A stretch of 64,000 bases of DNA from Bradyrhizobium guangzhouense (GCF_004114955.1 NZ_CP030053.1:5704001-5768000), one strand, 5' to 3'. Shown: positions 53,262 through 62,883, counted from the first letter of the stretch. Made by a program: numbers and translations. Notes: generated by a model from the letters alone, not told the origin.

Positions 53262-54914
53262 ATGATATCGAAGCCGGACGACCTCCCGTCGGACCTTGTC
53301 AGTGCGCTGGCCGCGCTGCAAGCCGAGCGTGAGGCACGGCTACGAGCCGAAGCGATGGCTGCCAGCGCACAGGCGGAGCTGTCGGATAACGCGGCGCTGA
53401 TCGCGCATCTCGAGCTACGGATCGAGAAGCTCAAACGCGAACTGCACGGGCAGCGCTCCGAGCGCACGGCGCGCCTGATCGAGCAGTTGGAATTGGAGCT
53501 CGAAGAACTCGCCACCACGGCGAGCGAGGATGAGCTTGCCGCGCAGGCCGCAGCGGCGAAGACGCAGAACGTCCGCCCCTTCACGCGCAAGCGGCCGGTG
53601 CGCAAGCCATGGCCGGACGACATAGAATGCGAACGCGTCGTCATTGAGGCTCCCACGACCTGTGCCTGCTGCGGCGGATCGCGGCTGGCGAAGGTCGGCG
53701 AGGATGTGACCAAGACGCTGGAGGAGATCCCGCGTCGCTTCAAGGTCATCGAGACGGTGCGCGAAAAGTTCACCTGCCGCGATTGCGAGAAGATCAGCCA
53801 GCCGCCTGCGCCGTTCCATGCCACGCCGCGCGGCTTCATAGGCCCACAACTGCTGGCGACGATCCTGTTCGACAAGTTCGGCATGCATATCCCGCTCAAC
53901 CGCCAGAGCGTGCGATTTAAGGCCGAGAGGATCGATTTACCGCTGTCGACGTTGGCCGACCAGGTCGGCCACGGGACCTTCGCCGTCATGCCGCTGTTCC
54001 AGCTGATCGAGCACCATGTGCTCGCGGCCGAGCGCCTTCATGGGGACGACACCACCATCCGCATCCTGGCGAAGGGCAAGTGCACGACCGGCCGGATCTG
54101 GACGTATGTGCGGGATGACCGGCCGTTCGCCGGGCCTGCGCCGCCGGCGGCGGTTTACTACGCTTCGGGCGACCGTCGCGGCGCACACCCCCAGAAGCAT
54201 CTGGCCACCTTCACCGGTATCCTACAGGCGGACTGCTACAGCGGCTTTGAGCCCCTGTTCGACCCGCAGAGGAAGGTTCTACCGATCGCGCCGGCATTTT
54301 GCCTGGCCCATGCGCGGCGGGGCTTCTTCGAGTTGGCTGACATCGAGAAGAATGCTCGGGAAGGCAAGAAGGGCAAACCGGTCTCTCCGATCGCGCTGGA
54401 GGTGGTCAAGCGTCTCGACGCCCTGTTCGAGATCGAGCGCGCCATCAACGGCCGAAATGCCGACGAGCGGCGTGCCGTGCGCCAGGAGAGAAGCAAGCCG
54501 CTTCTTGAAGACATGCATGCCTGGTTGCTGCGCGAGCGCGAAACCCTCTCGCACTCTTCCGAGGTCCTGAAGCCGATCAACTACATGCTCAGGCGTTGGG
54601 AGGGCTTCGCCCGCTTCCTCGACGATGGCAGGATCTGCCTGACCAACAATTGTGCTGAGCGCGCATTGAGAGGTATCGCATTGGGAAGGCGCAACTGGAC
54701 CTTCGCCGGCAGCCAGCGTGGTGCCGACCGTGCCGCCATCATGCTGACGATGATCACGACCTGTCGTCTCAATGACGTCGATCCCAAGGCCTGGCTCGCC
54801 GACGTCCTCGCCCGGATCGCCGATCTTCCCACATCGCGGCTGCACGAACTGCTGCCCTGGGAATGGAAGCTCCTGCGCCAAGCCGATAAGCCAACCGATC
54901 AGCAAGCCGCCTGA
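53262..54914 (+). CDS. tnpC: IS66-family transposase TnpC
   Basis: 550 residues. A coiled-coil start (ALAALQAEREARLRAEAMAA) precedes a zinc-binding motif, CACCGG, later CRDCEK. The catalytic core contains HGDDTTIRILAKGKCTTGRI, LQADCYSGFEPLF, and near the end LTNNCAERALRGIALGRRNW. D, D and E are in the positions expected for the DDE family. The C-terminal IS66 domain (LTMITTCRLNDVDPKAWLAD) is intact. It cuts and joins the IS ends. Confidence 0.95.
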   Translation: MISKPDDLPSDLVSALAALQAEREARLRAEAMAASAQAELSDNAALIAHLELRIEKLKRELHGQRSERTARLIEQLELELEELATTASEDELAAQAAAAKTQNVRPFTRKRPVRKPWPDDIECERVVIEAPTTCACCGGSRLAKVGEDVTKTLEEIPRRFKVIETVREKFTCRDCEKISQPPAPFHATPRGFIGPQLLATILFDKFGMHIPLNRQSVRFKAERIDLPLSTLADQVGHGTFAVMPLFQLIEHHVLAAERLHGDDTTIRILAKGKCTTGRIWTYVRDDRPFAGPAPPAAVYYASGDRRGAHPQKHLATFTGILQADCYSGFEPLFDPQRKVLPIAPAFCLAHARRGFFELADIEKNAREGKKGKPVSPIALEVVKRLDALFEIERAINGRNADERRAVRQERSKPLLEDMHAWLLRERETLSHSSEVLKPINYMLRRWEGFARFLDDGRICLTNNCAERALRGIALGRRNWTFAGSQRGADRAAIMLTMITTCRLNDVDPKAWLADVLARIADLPTSRLHELLPWEWKLLRQADKPTDQQAA

Positions 54915-55044
54915 CCTTCACCCAACGCCATCATAGACCCCGCCGTGCCCGCGCGCATCCGTCAATCAGGCGGTCTTCGTCGTATGCGTACGCAATATGT
55001 CGCGTCTCAGATCTTGCATCGACGCGACACAGATGGAAGAACGA

Positions 55045-55977
55045 TCAAGGTTTTTCAATCTTGCACAAGATGCCGGAAGCGCGTGAAGACATCCGATCAT
55101 AAAGGTAGACCGGAAGGGACAATACGACTGCGGCAGCCTTGATAATGGTGCTGTCGTTAACGCGGGAAACAGTATCTCTAAAGCTATCTCCCTGAGCCCC
55201 GCCTCCGCCGATGCGTTCAACTCTGTTTCGCATAGCTCCTGCTATCGAGATGGCTGGCTCCCACATGTACTCGCCAGTCGTGATGCTGATAGTGCTGGCT
55301 GGCGGCGAAATATATGGAAAGGCCTTCGGAGTTAGTAACCCAACGTGATCGACTGGCCGTAACATCGACCAATTTCTTCCAGTAAGTTTAGCAACGGTCG
55401 AAGCGGCGTTGGGGGTCGCAACTAAGATTACACCTCCTGGGCGCAGGACGGAGTAAACATCCTGCAAGAATTGCCGCTGCTCGAAAATGTGCTCGATGAC
55501 GTGCCAAAGGATAATAATGTCGAATGTTTCACCGGCATAATCTTCCTTGGAAAAGTATGCGGTCTTGATATCGAGATTGAACCTGTCGCGCCCTAGTGAG
55601 CTGTGCGACTGGCTGGGTTCGACGCCCTGAGCGTGTAAACCGAGATCCTTTGCGGCCAATAGATATCCACCCATGCCGCAACCGATATCCAGCAGACGAA
55701 GCTTCTCGCGCGGCCTCTTGCGCTGGATCCTGGCGACGAGCGGAGCAAGATGCCGCTTGTAATCATCTATATGCAAACGGTCGCGCCAATTTTCATCATC
55801 TATCTTGTCTATAAAGGCGCCCGGGTCGTAAGAAATGTTCAAATTCTTGTATTCCTCTTGCGTCAGAATCTTGCTGATGGACCCGCAATTTTTGCAGATG
55901 CCGTAACGATAAGATGCTTGGTCGAACCTCTCGCTGTATTCGCCGCCGCAAGCGCGGCATGTAGAAAAAAATGTCAT
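55045..55977 (-). CDS. SAM-dependent methyltransferase with zinc-ribbon start
   Basis: 310 residues. The N-terminus carries two CxxC pairs (TCRACGG and CKNCGS) as a small zinc ribbon. The class I methyltransferase part has motif I LRLLDIGCGMGGYLLAAKD, motif II QGVEPS, then FDIIILWHVIEHI and LRPGGVILVATPN (motifs IV/post-I). This two-part build is common among sugar methyltransferases of LPS/EPS clusters. A hydrophobic C-terminal segment (AAAVVLSLPVYLYDRM) may bind the membrane. It faces the IS66 element. Acceptor unknown. Confidence 0.88.
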   Translation of the reverse strand: MTFFSTCRACGGEYSERFDQASYRYGICKNCGSISKILTQEEYKNLNISYDPGAFIDKIDDENWRDRLHIDDYKRHLAPLVARIQRKRPREKLRLLDIGCGMGGYLLAAKDLGLHAQGVEPSQSHSSLGRDRFNLDIKTAYFSKEDYAGETFDIIILWHVIEHIFEQRQFLQDVYSVLRPGGVILVATPNAASTVAKLTGRNWSMLRPVDHVGLLTPKAFPYISPPASTISITTGEYMWEPAISIAGAMRNRVERIGGGGAQGDSFRDTVSRVNDSTIIKAAAVVLSLPVYLYDRMSSRASGILCKIEKP

Positions 55978-56384
55978 GATTCCCTCAAGGATATAGCCCC
56001 TACGGAGTTTAGTTGAGTAGTATAAGCAATCTTCGGAATCTCGCGTTTATGTCCCCGGACTACGATTGCGGGTTTCTGCTCTTTAATCTTTGAATTTTTC
56101 GCCAAATTTAGCTATCATCGTACTTATCTTCTCGAAGTTTGGAAGTGGGTCTTCGTAGTCTATCGTATTTTGGTTTTCCTTCGATGCTGTGGCTTCGCTG
56201 GTCCTTAATCGACACCATCAATATTCGGCACTACACCGAAGCAGTTTCGGCGCACAATGGATTTCCAATCGACATGGGCGCCTTTACCTTAATAAACAGG
56301 AAGGCTCTGTGTCTGCCTCCTTCTCGGGTAATAAGTTGAAAATCGGGCGCGATAATTCGTTCGACGTGGAGCGAAACAAGGCTA
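55978..56384. other. Divergent intergenic region, no gene seen
   Basis: A/T-richer spacer of about 400 bp between the methyltransferase (minus) and the acetyltransferase operon (plus). Short frames exist, but none has supporting features. It presumably holds both promoters. Confidence 0.5.
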
Positions 56385-56948
56385 ATGGCGATTCTTGAGG
56401 CAAGCGTATCAAACCCTTTGACCGGCGGTCCGAGTTTTTCTCTCCGCAACCGGCTCATTCGCCTCCTCTGGAACGCTACCTGGTTGCTGTTGGCCTCTTG
56501 GACTCCGCCGTTTATGCACTCTTGGAGGCGATTCCTACTCCGCCTCTTTGGAGCGAGAGTTGCCGCCACCTCAGGCATCTATGGGAGTGCGAGGATTTGG
56601 TATCCGGCAAACTTTGAAATAGGTGAGCACGCATACGTGGGGCCGCGCGCAATCATTTACAGCATGGCCAAGATAACCCTTGGCGACTACTCGCTAGTTT
56701 CTCAAGGCGCCCATCTCTGTGCCGGCAGTCATGACATCGATGATCCCAATTTTCAGCTTCGCGCGAAACCGATCACCGTTTCCGCAAGAGCATGGATCGC
56801 AGCTGAAGCCTTTGTCGGTCCAGGCGTGTGTATTGGGGAAGGTGCGGTACTCGGCGCACGGGCTTGCGCATTTCGTGATCTAAGCCCTTGGACCGTATAC
56901 GCTGGTAATCCTGCTCAGGAGTTACGCCGACGCAAGACGCGTACCTAA
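56385..56948 (+). CDS. WcaF-type acetyltransferase (left-handed beta-helix)
   Basis: 187 residues. After a partly hydrophobic start (LIRLLWNATWLLLASWTPPF), hexapeptide repeats form a left-handed beta-helix: IWYPANFEIGEHAYVGPRAI, ITLGDYSLVSQGAHLCAGSH (catalytic H) and WIAAEAFVGPGVCIGEGAVL. This is the layout of WcaF/CysE-related sugar O-acetyltransferases. It would acetylate a sugar of the repeat unit. The next gene starts 7 bp later. It opens the run of seven plus-strand EPS genes to the window end. Confidence 0.9.
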   Translation: MAILEASVSNPLTGGPSFSLRNRLIRLLWNATWLLLASWTPPFMHSWRRFLLRLFGARVAATSGIYGSARIWYPANFEIGEHAYVGPRAIIYSMAKITLGDYSLVSQGAHLCAGSHDIDDPNFQLRAKPITVSARAWIAAEAFVGPGVCIGEGAVLGARACAFRDLSPWTVYAGNPAQELRRRKTRT

Positions 56949-56955
56949 ACTCTGC

Positions 56956-58602
56956 ATGATAATTCATTTCTCAGACGCCCTCACCATTCCACCTCACGAT
57001 TTTTGTATCGTCGGCGCAGGGCCCGCCGGTATTGCTCTGGCGTTGAGACTGGCTGACAGAGGACACCGCGTTCTTCTTCTAGAATCAGGAGGAGAAAAGC
57101 CCGAGGCGTTTAGTGGAAGTCTTTCCGGCGCGAACCTTGTCGACGAACGCGTACACGCGCCGATGACAATCGCTTCTTGCCGCGCGCTCGGCGGTACCTC
57201 TTGGTGGTGGGGCGGGCGCTGCGTGCCATTTGACCCAGCTGATTTTGCTGAGAGGCCACACGCACCCGGCACAGAATGGCCGATAAGATACGAAGAAATC
57301 GAGAGATGGCACCCAGAGGCAGCAACGTTCTTTGCTGTTGGTGGGCACTCCTTCGAGAAGGAGGCAGGACTACCCTCCCTCGCGGGAGCTTGTTGCAACA
57401 CACTCGAACGATGGTCACCCCAACCCAACGTGGGCCACCTTTACAAGGAAGACCTCCAGCGTGATGACCGGATCATGCTTATACTTGGAGCAACAGTGAC
57501 CGCCCTTCAGGCTGAACAAGGCGGTCGGCAGATTAGGGCGCTTACACTCACTGACCGAACTAAGAAGCTCGATTTGCCTGTCAAGAATTGTACGCTAGCC
57601 TGCGGCGGACTGGAGACCACTCGCCTGTTGCTACTTGCAAAGCAACACTGTCCTTGGCTCTTCGAGCCATCCGCGCCAAGTCTTGGTAGATTCTATATGG
57701 GACACATTTCGGGAAAGATTGCTGACATCGTCTTCAACGCTCCTGAATCTGCGGAAGCCTTCGACTTCTTTCTTGAAAAGGGCGCATTTGCGCGTCGCCG
57801 CTTCACTTTCGACGCGGCTACGTTACGACAACGCAAGCTGCTTAACATCGCATTTTGGGTCGACAATCCACCCTTCCACGATCCTGCTCATCGCAGCAGC
57901 ATTTTGTCTGCCGTTTGGCTCGCGCTCGCGACTCCCTTTCTGGGCCGCCGATTGCTAGCAGAGGCCGTACGCCTAGCTCATGTCGGGCCGCCTCCATTCC
58001 GCGTTACGCAGCACATCGGCAATATTGTGCGATCCCCATTTAGTTTATTCGTATCGCTAATTCAAATAGTCAAGGATCGATTTTTTGCTAAGCCCAGAAA
58101 ACCTGGCTTCCTCATTAAAAATGCAGGAGGAAAGTACGCCCTCCATTATCATGCGGAGCATATTCCGTCGCCGTCTTCGCGAGTGACGCTTTCAGAGGAA
58201 ACGGATCCGCTGGGCGTGCCGAAGCTCTCCGTCGACCTACGCTTCAGCGATCGAGATGCGGATTCAGTCGTCCGCGCACACGAACTGCTCGACCAGTTTC
58301 TCAGGAAATCTCAGCTTGGTTATCTCGAGTATCGGTTTCCAAAGGATGGACGGCTGTCCGGCGTACTATCGCAGGCATGCGACGGCTTTCACCAAATTGG
58401 GACCACCCGGATGAGCAGCAGTCCGGATGCCGGCACAGTGAATTCCGATTGTAAGGTGCATGGAATAGACAACCTCTATATTCTAAGCAGCAGCGTCTTT
58501 CCGTCGTCTGGACAGGCAAATCCTACCTTCCTTGTCGTCGCCCTTGCGCATCGTCTTGCGTCCCATTTAGCGTCCAGCGTTAGTTCGTCCAAAGGAATCT
58601 AG
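56956..58602 (+). CDS. GMC-family oxidoreductase
   Basis: 548 residues. The FAD-binding Rossmann motif is FCIVGAGPAGIALALRLADR, then VLLLESGGEKPE. A second GMC block is SCRALGGTSWWWGGRCVPFD, and the C-terminal domain has FHQIGTTRMSSSPDAGTVNS, then SSSVFPSSGQANPTFLVVAL. H and N residues of the active site lie in these last blocks. GMC enzymes oxidise alcohols or sugars; within an EPS operon it may oxidise a hydroxyl on a sugar or its lipid carrier. The next gene starts 2 bp later. Substrate unknown. Confidence 0.88.
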   Translation: MIIHFSDALTIPPHDFCIVGAGPAGIALALRLADRGHRVLLLESGGEKPEAFSGSLSGANLVDERVHAPMTIASCRALGGTSWWWGGRCVPFDPADFAERPHAPGTEWPIRYEEIERWHPEAATFFAVGGHSFEKEAGLPSLAGACCNTLERWSPQPNVGHLYKEDLQRDDRIMLILGATVTALQAEQGGRQIRALTLTDRTKKLDLPVKNCTLACGGLETTRLLLLAKQHCPWLFEPSAPSLGRFYMGHISGKIADIVFNAPESAEAFDFFLEKGAFARRRFTFDAATLRQRKLLNIAFWVDNPPFHDPAHRSSILSAVWLALATPFLGRRLLAEAVRLAHVGPPPFRVTQHIGNIVRSPFSLFVSLIQIVKDRFFAKPRKPGFLIKNAGGKYALHYHAEHIPSPSSRVTLSEETDPLGVPKLSVDLRFSDRDADSVVRAHELLDQFLRKSQLGYLEYRFPKDGRLSGVLSQACDGFHQIGTTRMSSSPDAGTVNSDCKVHGIDNLYILSSSVFPSSGQANPTFLVVALAHRLASHLASSVSSSKGI

Positions 58603-58604
58603 AT

Positions 58605-59510
58605 TTGCGAACCGTTCATTTCTCACCACTCGCCCGTGATGTATCGGCACTAGGATTCGGCTGCGCTTCGCTTGGCTCCAGGGTCGCCCCCTCGGTCGGC
58701 CTGCAATCTCTACAATACGCCTATGAGTGCGGCGTGACTTGGTACGATGTCGCGCCTCCCTATGGCGACGGTCAGGCGGAACAACTGCTCGGCACATTCT
58801 TGAGGGGACGCCGCGATCGGGTTGTCGTCTGCACAAAAGTCGGAATCGAACGTCCGGACATATCTCGAACCAAGCGCTGGCTTCGCCCCGCAGCTCGATT
58901 GCTCGTCAAGCGCTTCCCAAAGCTCCGAGCTACCGTAGCAAAGAGTCGCTCCTCAGGAGAGCGCAAGCCGCTCGATCCAAATGTGATCCGCAAATCTGTC
59001 GAAACGAGTCTGCGCTTGCTGCGAAGCGATTACATCGATGTTCTCGCACTCCACGAACCAACACCGGCTGATTGCACCAGTCCCGAGGTTCTGGAAACCC
59101 TTCAGAATCTGGTGAAGGCCGGGCTCGTCCGGACATTATCGATAGCAGGCAGCCTAGACGCAATAAAGGCCGGCACATCATCGTCGAGCATTTTTACTAC
59201 GGCGCAATTCGCCGACAATAAAACGCTCAAAACGTGCGAAACATTGCGACAGGAGCACCCTCCTGCATCGAGCCTCTTCTTTGTGACGCACAGTGTCTTC
59301 GGAACCTCAATACCTATGGATCCGCCAAGTGCCCTGCTAAGCTACGCTTTCCGCTCCAACGAGAAGGGCGTGGTGATCACGTCCATGACCTCACGGGATC
59401 ATATCTCGTCGAACTGCAAAGCTGCATCGGTGAAGCTTGAACCGTTCGCTTCAAAAGATAGAGCAGGACGTGGATTTTACGTAGCAGGAAATGAGAAGCC
59501 GAAGATCTAA
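58605..59510 (+). CDS. Aldo/keto reductase family protein
   Basis: 301 residues; the frame starts at a TTG at 58605, two bases after the previous stop, with AAAGGA upstream. The TIM-barrel family blocks are LGFGCASLGS, GVTWYDVAPPYGDGQAEQLL (D and Y of the catalytic set), RVVVCTKVGIERP (K) and YIDVLALHEP (H), followed by KAGLVRTLSIAGS. The C-terminal cofactor part is shorter than in many members. With the GMC enzyme it may run an oxidation/reduction pair on a sugar. Inference from context. Confidence 0.82.
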   Translation: MRTVHFSPLARDVSALGFGCASLGSRVAPSVGLQSLQYAYECGVTWYDVAPPYGDGQAEQLLGTFLRGRRDRVVVCTKVGIERPDISRTKRWLRPAARLLVKRFPKLRATVAKSRSSGERKPLDPNVIRKSVETSLRLLRSDYIDVLALHEPTPADCTSPEVLETLQNLVKAGLVRTLSIAGSLDAIKAGTSSSSIFTTAQFADNKTLKTCETLRQEHPPASSLFFVTHSVFGTSIPMDPPSALLSYAFRSNEKGVVITSMTSRDHISSNCKAASVKLEPFASKDRAGRGFYVAGNEKPKI

Positions 59511-59534
59511 CCTGTTCTGTTTCTGTGATCGCAG

Positions 59535-60665
59535 ATGATGACAAAATATTCCGTATACTTTTGGGAGCCGGAATTATCTCCGCACAAGTTGCCCTTGTTC
59601 AAGGAGCTACTTGATCATCCGAGGATTTCGCATGCCACTTACATCGCGGAAGCCGATCTCAACACGACCCGCAAGCGAGAAGGGTGGCAGGTCAGTACTG
59701 GTCGAGAACTCCCGATCATTCTCGGCCCGTCCGCCGAGCAGGTCGAGACCATCGTCGCGAATTCCCCGAACGATGCGATACACATTTTTTCCGGTATGCG
59801 CTGGGTGCCTTGTATCGTAAATGGGCTGCGCGCTGTTGTTAAGCATCGGCGCCGATTTGGTCTTCTGCACGAGCCACGGGTACTCGAAGGAATCGGTGGA
59901 GTGGCACGGTTGGGTCATTCTTGGCTTACCGAGCGCCCCTTGCGGCGAAACGCAAACTTTGTCCTGGCAATCGGATCCCACGGTCCGAGATGGTTTCGGC
60001 TAACAGGATATCCGAATGAACGCATATTCCCCTTTGCTTATTTCTTAAGCGAGCCCCCAGTTCCTGGCACGAAGCTTCAAATTGGCGGCGGCTCGGCACC
60101 CGTTGTTACGTTCTTGGGCAGATTAGAGAAACTGAAGGGCATACACTTATTTCTGAATGCAATTGATAAGGTGGAAAATGAGGCACGGTTTTACGTGGCC
60201 GGCTTCGGAACCTGGTCTTCTCATGTCGAGAAGGCCCGGGAAACACACCAGAACCTGCAATTTGCTGGTCCAATCAAGATGACTGAGGTACCCTCACTCT
60301 TGGCTAGCACAGATGTGCTCGTGTTACCTTCGATTACCATGGATGACGGTTGGGGCGCAGTTATTAGCGAGGCACTTATGGCCGGCGCCGCAGTCGTTGC
60401 TTCTCATAAAGTTGGAGCATCGATGTGCCTGGCAGACAGAACGCGGGGGCGAGTAGTTCGCCAACTTTCCGGAAGCGAGGTCGCGAGAGCGATAGATGAT
60501 ATAATTGATGATGGCCTGCTCCAACCGAATTTCAGAAAGGTCCGAGCAGACTGGGCCAACAAGCATCTAACACAAGTCGCGGGGGCAGATTATTTGATCA
60601 AGATCTTCGATTGCACGTTCCTTGGCAAGTCTCGCCCGAACTCGTTTGTTCTTGAACATGACTAG
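59535..60665 (+). CDS. Glycosyltransferase family 1/4
   Basis: 376 residues with a GT-B fold. The C-terminal half has VVTFLGRLEKLKGIHLFLNA, FYVAGFGTW, VPSLLASTDVLVLPSITMDD and GWGAVISEALMAGAAVVASH, which includes the E-x7-E-type donor-site pattern. The N-terminal acceptor half starts KYSVYFWEPELSPHKLPLFK. It adds one sugar to the repeat unit. Its end overlaps the next start by 8 bp. Confidence 0.9.
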   Translation: MMTKYSVYFWEPELSPHKLPLFKELLDHPRISHATYIAEADLNTTRKREGWQVSTGRELPIILGPSAEQVETIVANSPNDAIHIFSGMRWVPCIVNGLRAVVKHRRRFGLLHEPRVLEGIGGVARLGHSWLTERPLRRNANFVLAIGSHGPRWFRLTGYPNERIFPFAYFLSEPPVPGTKLQIGGGSAPVVTFLGRLEKLKGIHLFLNAIDKVENEARFYVAGFGTWSSHVEKARETHQNLQFAGPIKMTEVPSLLASTDVLVLPSITMDDGWGAVISEALMAGAAVVASHKVGASMCLADRTRGRVVRQLSGSEVARAIDDIIDDGLLQPNFRKVRADWANKHLTQVAGADYLIKIFDCTFLGKSRPNSFVLEHD

Positions 60666-61971
60666 CAATACCTCCACCGACCCACCTTATCCTCGGCAAC
60701 AGACACCTGTTTTGTCTCAAGAGGCGCCCCTTGTGGCAAGACGTCGGCGAATGGCCGATCGGCCTCGTTTTGGAATTAGGCACCTCGTTTTTTGTGCATC
60801 CTGCGTGGTGCTGATGTTTTCAAACGAAGAGGGTAGCGCAATCTTCTTCCAGGCGCTCGGCGTGGCGTTATTCGTTTTGTCTGGGATGCTGTTCTTCGTG
60901 TCCACGCCCAGTACTCCGATCAAGATAACGCCGTTTGACGCCATAATGCTATTTTCTGTGCCCTTGTCCTATGTGGCGGTTGCCCTTTCCGAAGATAGTT
61001 ACTCGCTAATGCACACGACGATTTTCCTGATTACATACCTGTCCGTTATGATCATTGCTCAACGAGCGAGCGCTGAGGAACTGATTATGTGCATCCGCAC
61101 CGCGACGCTTGCTATTTTGGGGATCGTTGTCGTGCAATTTGGCGACAGCCTGATCACCGGATTGATGCCTGGCGCGCTCAAGCGCTGGCAATTGCGTGAG
61201 GCTCCATTTGGGATGCATCCGAATCTGGCCGGCTTCATTTATGGAGGCTTTATAGTAATGGCCGCAAATTCGGGCATGCTGAGGTGGCGATTGAACCACT
61301 TACTTACAGTGGTTATTATAGCGCTCTGCGTTGCTGTGATGCTCGTTGCGTCCGCTCGCGGTGGCCTTCTAGCTGTTGTGCTTACACTTGCGGTCTACGT
61401 GGCGAGCGAGATTATCAAGGGTCGACGCTCCACAACTTATATTATTGTTATTGGTGTAGCGCTTGCAATTCTAGCGTTTTTCTATTGGGAAAGAATTGCG
61501 GCTTATGCCATCGAAATGTTTGACCTCAATTCGAGGGAGCGGGGCTTGAGCTCCGGCGGAACAGGGCGCTTCGAAATCTGGGCTCGCGGGATCGACTATA
61601 TATTTGGGAGAAGCTGGGAGATATTTATCGGCAGCGGTCTAAGAAGTACCCACAATATGAGCTTCCCGGTCGAAAGCTCATATATAAACTTGGCGGTAGA
61701 TTCCGGCATATTTCTCACCGCAGCGACTTTGCTTTGCTTTATTGGAATTTTGGCCCGCAGCTACAGTGAACAGAACTCTGGAAGCGCGTTTCACCGCTTT
61801 GCATTTTACACGCTGCTGTTCGCCGTTTTTCAGTCGGTTTTTAACCGGTACCTTATTGCGGTCGGCAATCCGTTCTCGCTGATTGTTCTGTTGGTTGCGT
61901 CTAAGGCGTCGGGTAAGATCACTCCCGCTCTAAGAAACGCGCGCGCGATAGCGGCGGCTGATACGGCGTGA
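60658..61971 (+). CDS. O-antigen ligase/polymerase-like membrane protein (Wzy-like)
   Basis: 437 residues from the ATG at 60658, overlapping the glycosyltransferase stop. About ten hydrophobic helices are spread over the length. A large periplasmic loop (about 310-350) contains ERGLSSGGTGRFEIWARGID and GSGLRSTHN, then FPVESSYINLAVDSGIF, the pattern of the O-antigen ligase (Wzy_C) domain. It probably polymerises the lipid-linked repeat units at the outer face of the inner membrane. Confidence 0.87.
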   Translation: MTSNTSTDPPYPRQQTPVLSQEAPLVARRRRMADRPRFGIRHLVFCASCVVLMFSNEEGSAIFFQALGVALFVLSGMLFFVSTPSTPIKITPFDAIMLFSVPLSYVAVALSEDSYSLMHTTIFLITYLSVMIIAQRASAEELIMCIRTATLAILGIVVVQFGDSLITGLMPGALKRWQLREAPFGMHPNLAGFIYGGFIVMAANSGMLRWRLNHLLTVVIIALCVAVMLVASARGGLLAVVLTLAVYVASEIIKGRRSTTYIIVIGVALAILAFFYWERIAAYAIEMFDLNSRERGLSSGGTGRFEIWARGIDYIFGRSWEIFIGSGLRSTHNMSFPVESSYINLAVDSGIFLTAATLLCFIGILARSYSEQNSGSAFHRFAFYTLLFAVFQSVFNRYLIAVGNPFSLIVLLVASKASGKITPALRNARAIAAADTA

Positions 61972-62043
61972 ATTAGTTGAAGTTAACTGTACTTGAAGGT
62001 GACGTTGTTCACGGCGCCTTGGGATCGGGTAAAGAACGTTAAC

Positions 62044-62883
62044 ATGTCGTTAGTGGATCTCGCGCGTACTTGGAAGCTCCTCGTGGTTGTTGGCGATCTC
62101 CTGCTCGCGCAAGCCGCGGACGCATGCGATGACGGACCAATGCCAATCGGAGCCGCAGAACTCCAATATACGAAAGTAGCCTTCGATTTCTGTCCTCATA
62201 CATCGGACATCGCGCTTGACGGGAAGGGAGCGACCGCACGACTGTACAATGAAACGTGGTGGGACAAGGCCATTCCAGCTCCGTCCCTCTATAGCGAGAG
62301 TACAGACGGATCGCTCGCGATCTCGCTAGGAGGGGTGCTGGCTAGCGTCCCGAGGGCAATGGTCGGTGGCTCTTTGCCGCTACTCTCGGGCGATCGAGGA
62401 TTCTTTGTCGAATTCGAAACCTCCCTTTCCGACAACGATCCGGATCATTTCTCCGCCGTGTGGTTGATGCCTATCGAGCATAATCAGCGGCAAGAGGATA
62501 GTTACCCGCCTGACCCACGCGGTTTCGAGCGCTGGATCGAAATCGATGTGGATGAGAGTGGCTTCGCGCCTGGGCCAATGGGCACAACATTGTCGTGGTC
62601 GGGTATTTGGCCAAAATACGAGCGCGTGCGGAGCAATCCGAATCTATACAATGAAAAAATAGACCGCACCGTTCGGCACCGATTTGCAGCTGGATTTAAT
62701 CCAGAAAAGCTCACTGTGACGTTCTGGTATGACGATAAAATTCAATATGTGGCCTCTGGTCCTTCCGTACCCGAGATAGCCAGAAAGCAAAACTTTTATA
62801 TCATTTTGGACGCGACAACTCACAAGCTAGGACATCCGTACACCCTCTACATACATAGAATTCGCGCCTATGTGCCCGAGTGA
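62044..62883 (+). CDS. Secreted GH16-like (concanavalin-fold) protein
   Basis: 279 residues from the ATG at 62044; a TTG at 61993 is an alternative. The signal peptide (MSLVDLARTWKLLVVVGDLL) ends LAQAADACD. The body resembles a GH16-type jelly roll: FFVEFETSLSDNDPDHFSAV, then ERWIEIDVDESGF, which contains the ExDxxE catalytic arrangement (E-I-D-V-D-E), and LTVTFWYDDKIQYVASG near the end. GH16 enzymes cut beta-glucan-type polysaccharides; here it may trim the EPS. Family call is from motif and fold pattern. Confidence 0.7.
   Translation: MSLVDLARTWKLLVVVGDLLLAQAADACDDGPMPIGAAELQYTKVAFDFCPHTSDIALDGKGATARLYNETWWDKAIPAPSLYSESTDGSLAISLGGVLASVPRAMVGGSLPLLSGDRGFFVEFETSLSDNDPDHFSAVWLMPIEHNQRQEDSYPPDPRGFERWIEIDVDESGFAPGPMGTTLSWSGIWPKYERVRSNPNLYNEKIDRTVRHRFAAGFNPEKLTVTFWYDDKIQYVASGPSVPEIARKQNFYIILDATTHKLGHPYTLYIHRIRAYVPE

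Larger units (their letters stand above)
52399..54991 (+). mobile_element. IS66-family insertion sequence, apparently complete
   Basis: 2593 bp. The left terminal repeat (52399-52433) begins GTACGCCTACGAGGAAGGCC and the right one (54958-54991, complement) GTACGCATACGACGAAGACC; they match over about 34 bp with a few changes. The flanks carry an 8-bp direct repeat GCAATATG (52391-52398 and 54992-54999), the target duplication typical of IS66. All three ORFs are open, so it may still be able to move and inserted fairly recently. Confidence 0.93.

Noticed and set aside
56139..56398. Two short plus-strand frames before the acetyltransferase
   Set aside because: They overlap each other, lack start signals and fall in the promoter-bearing spacer.
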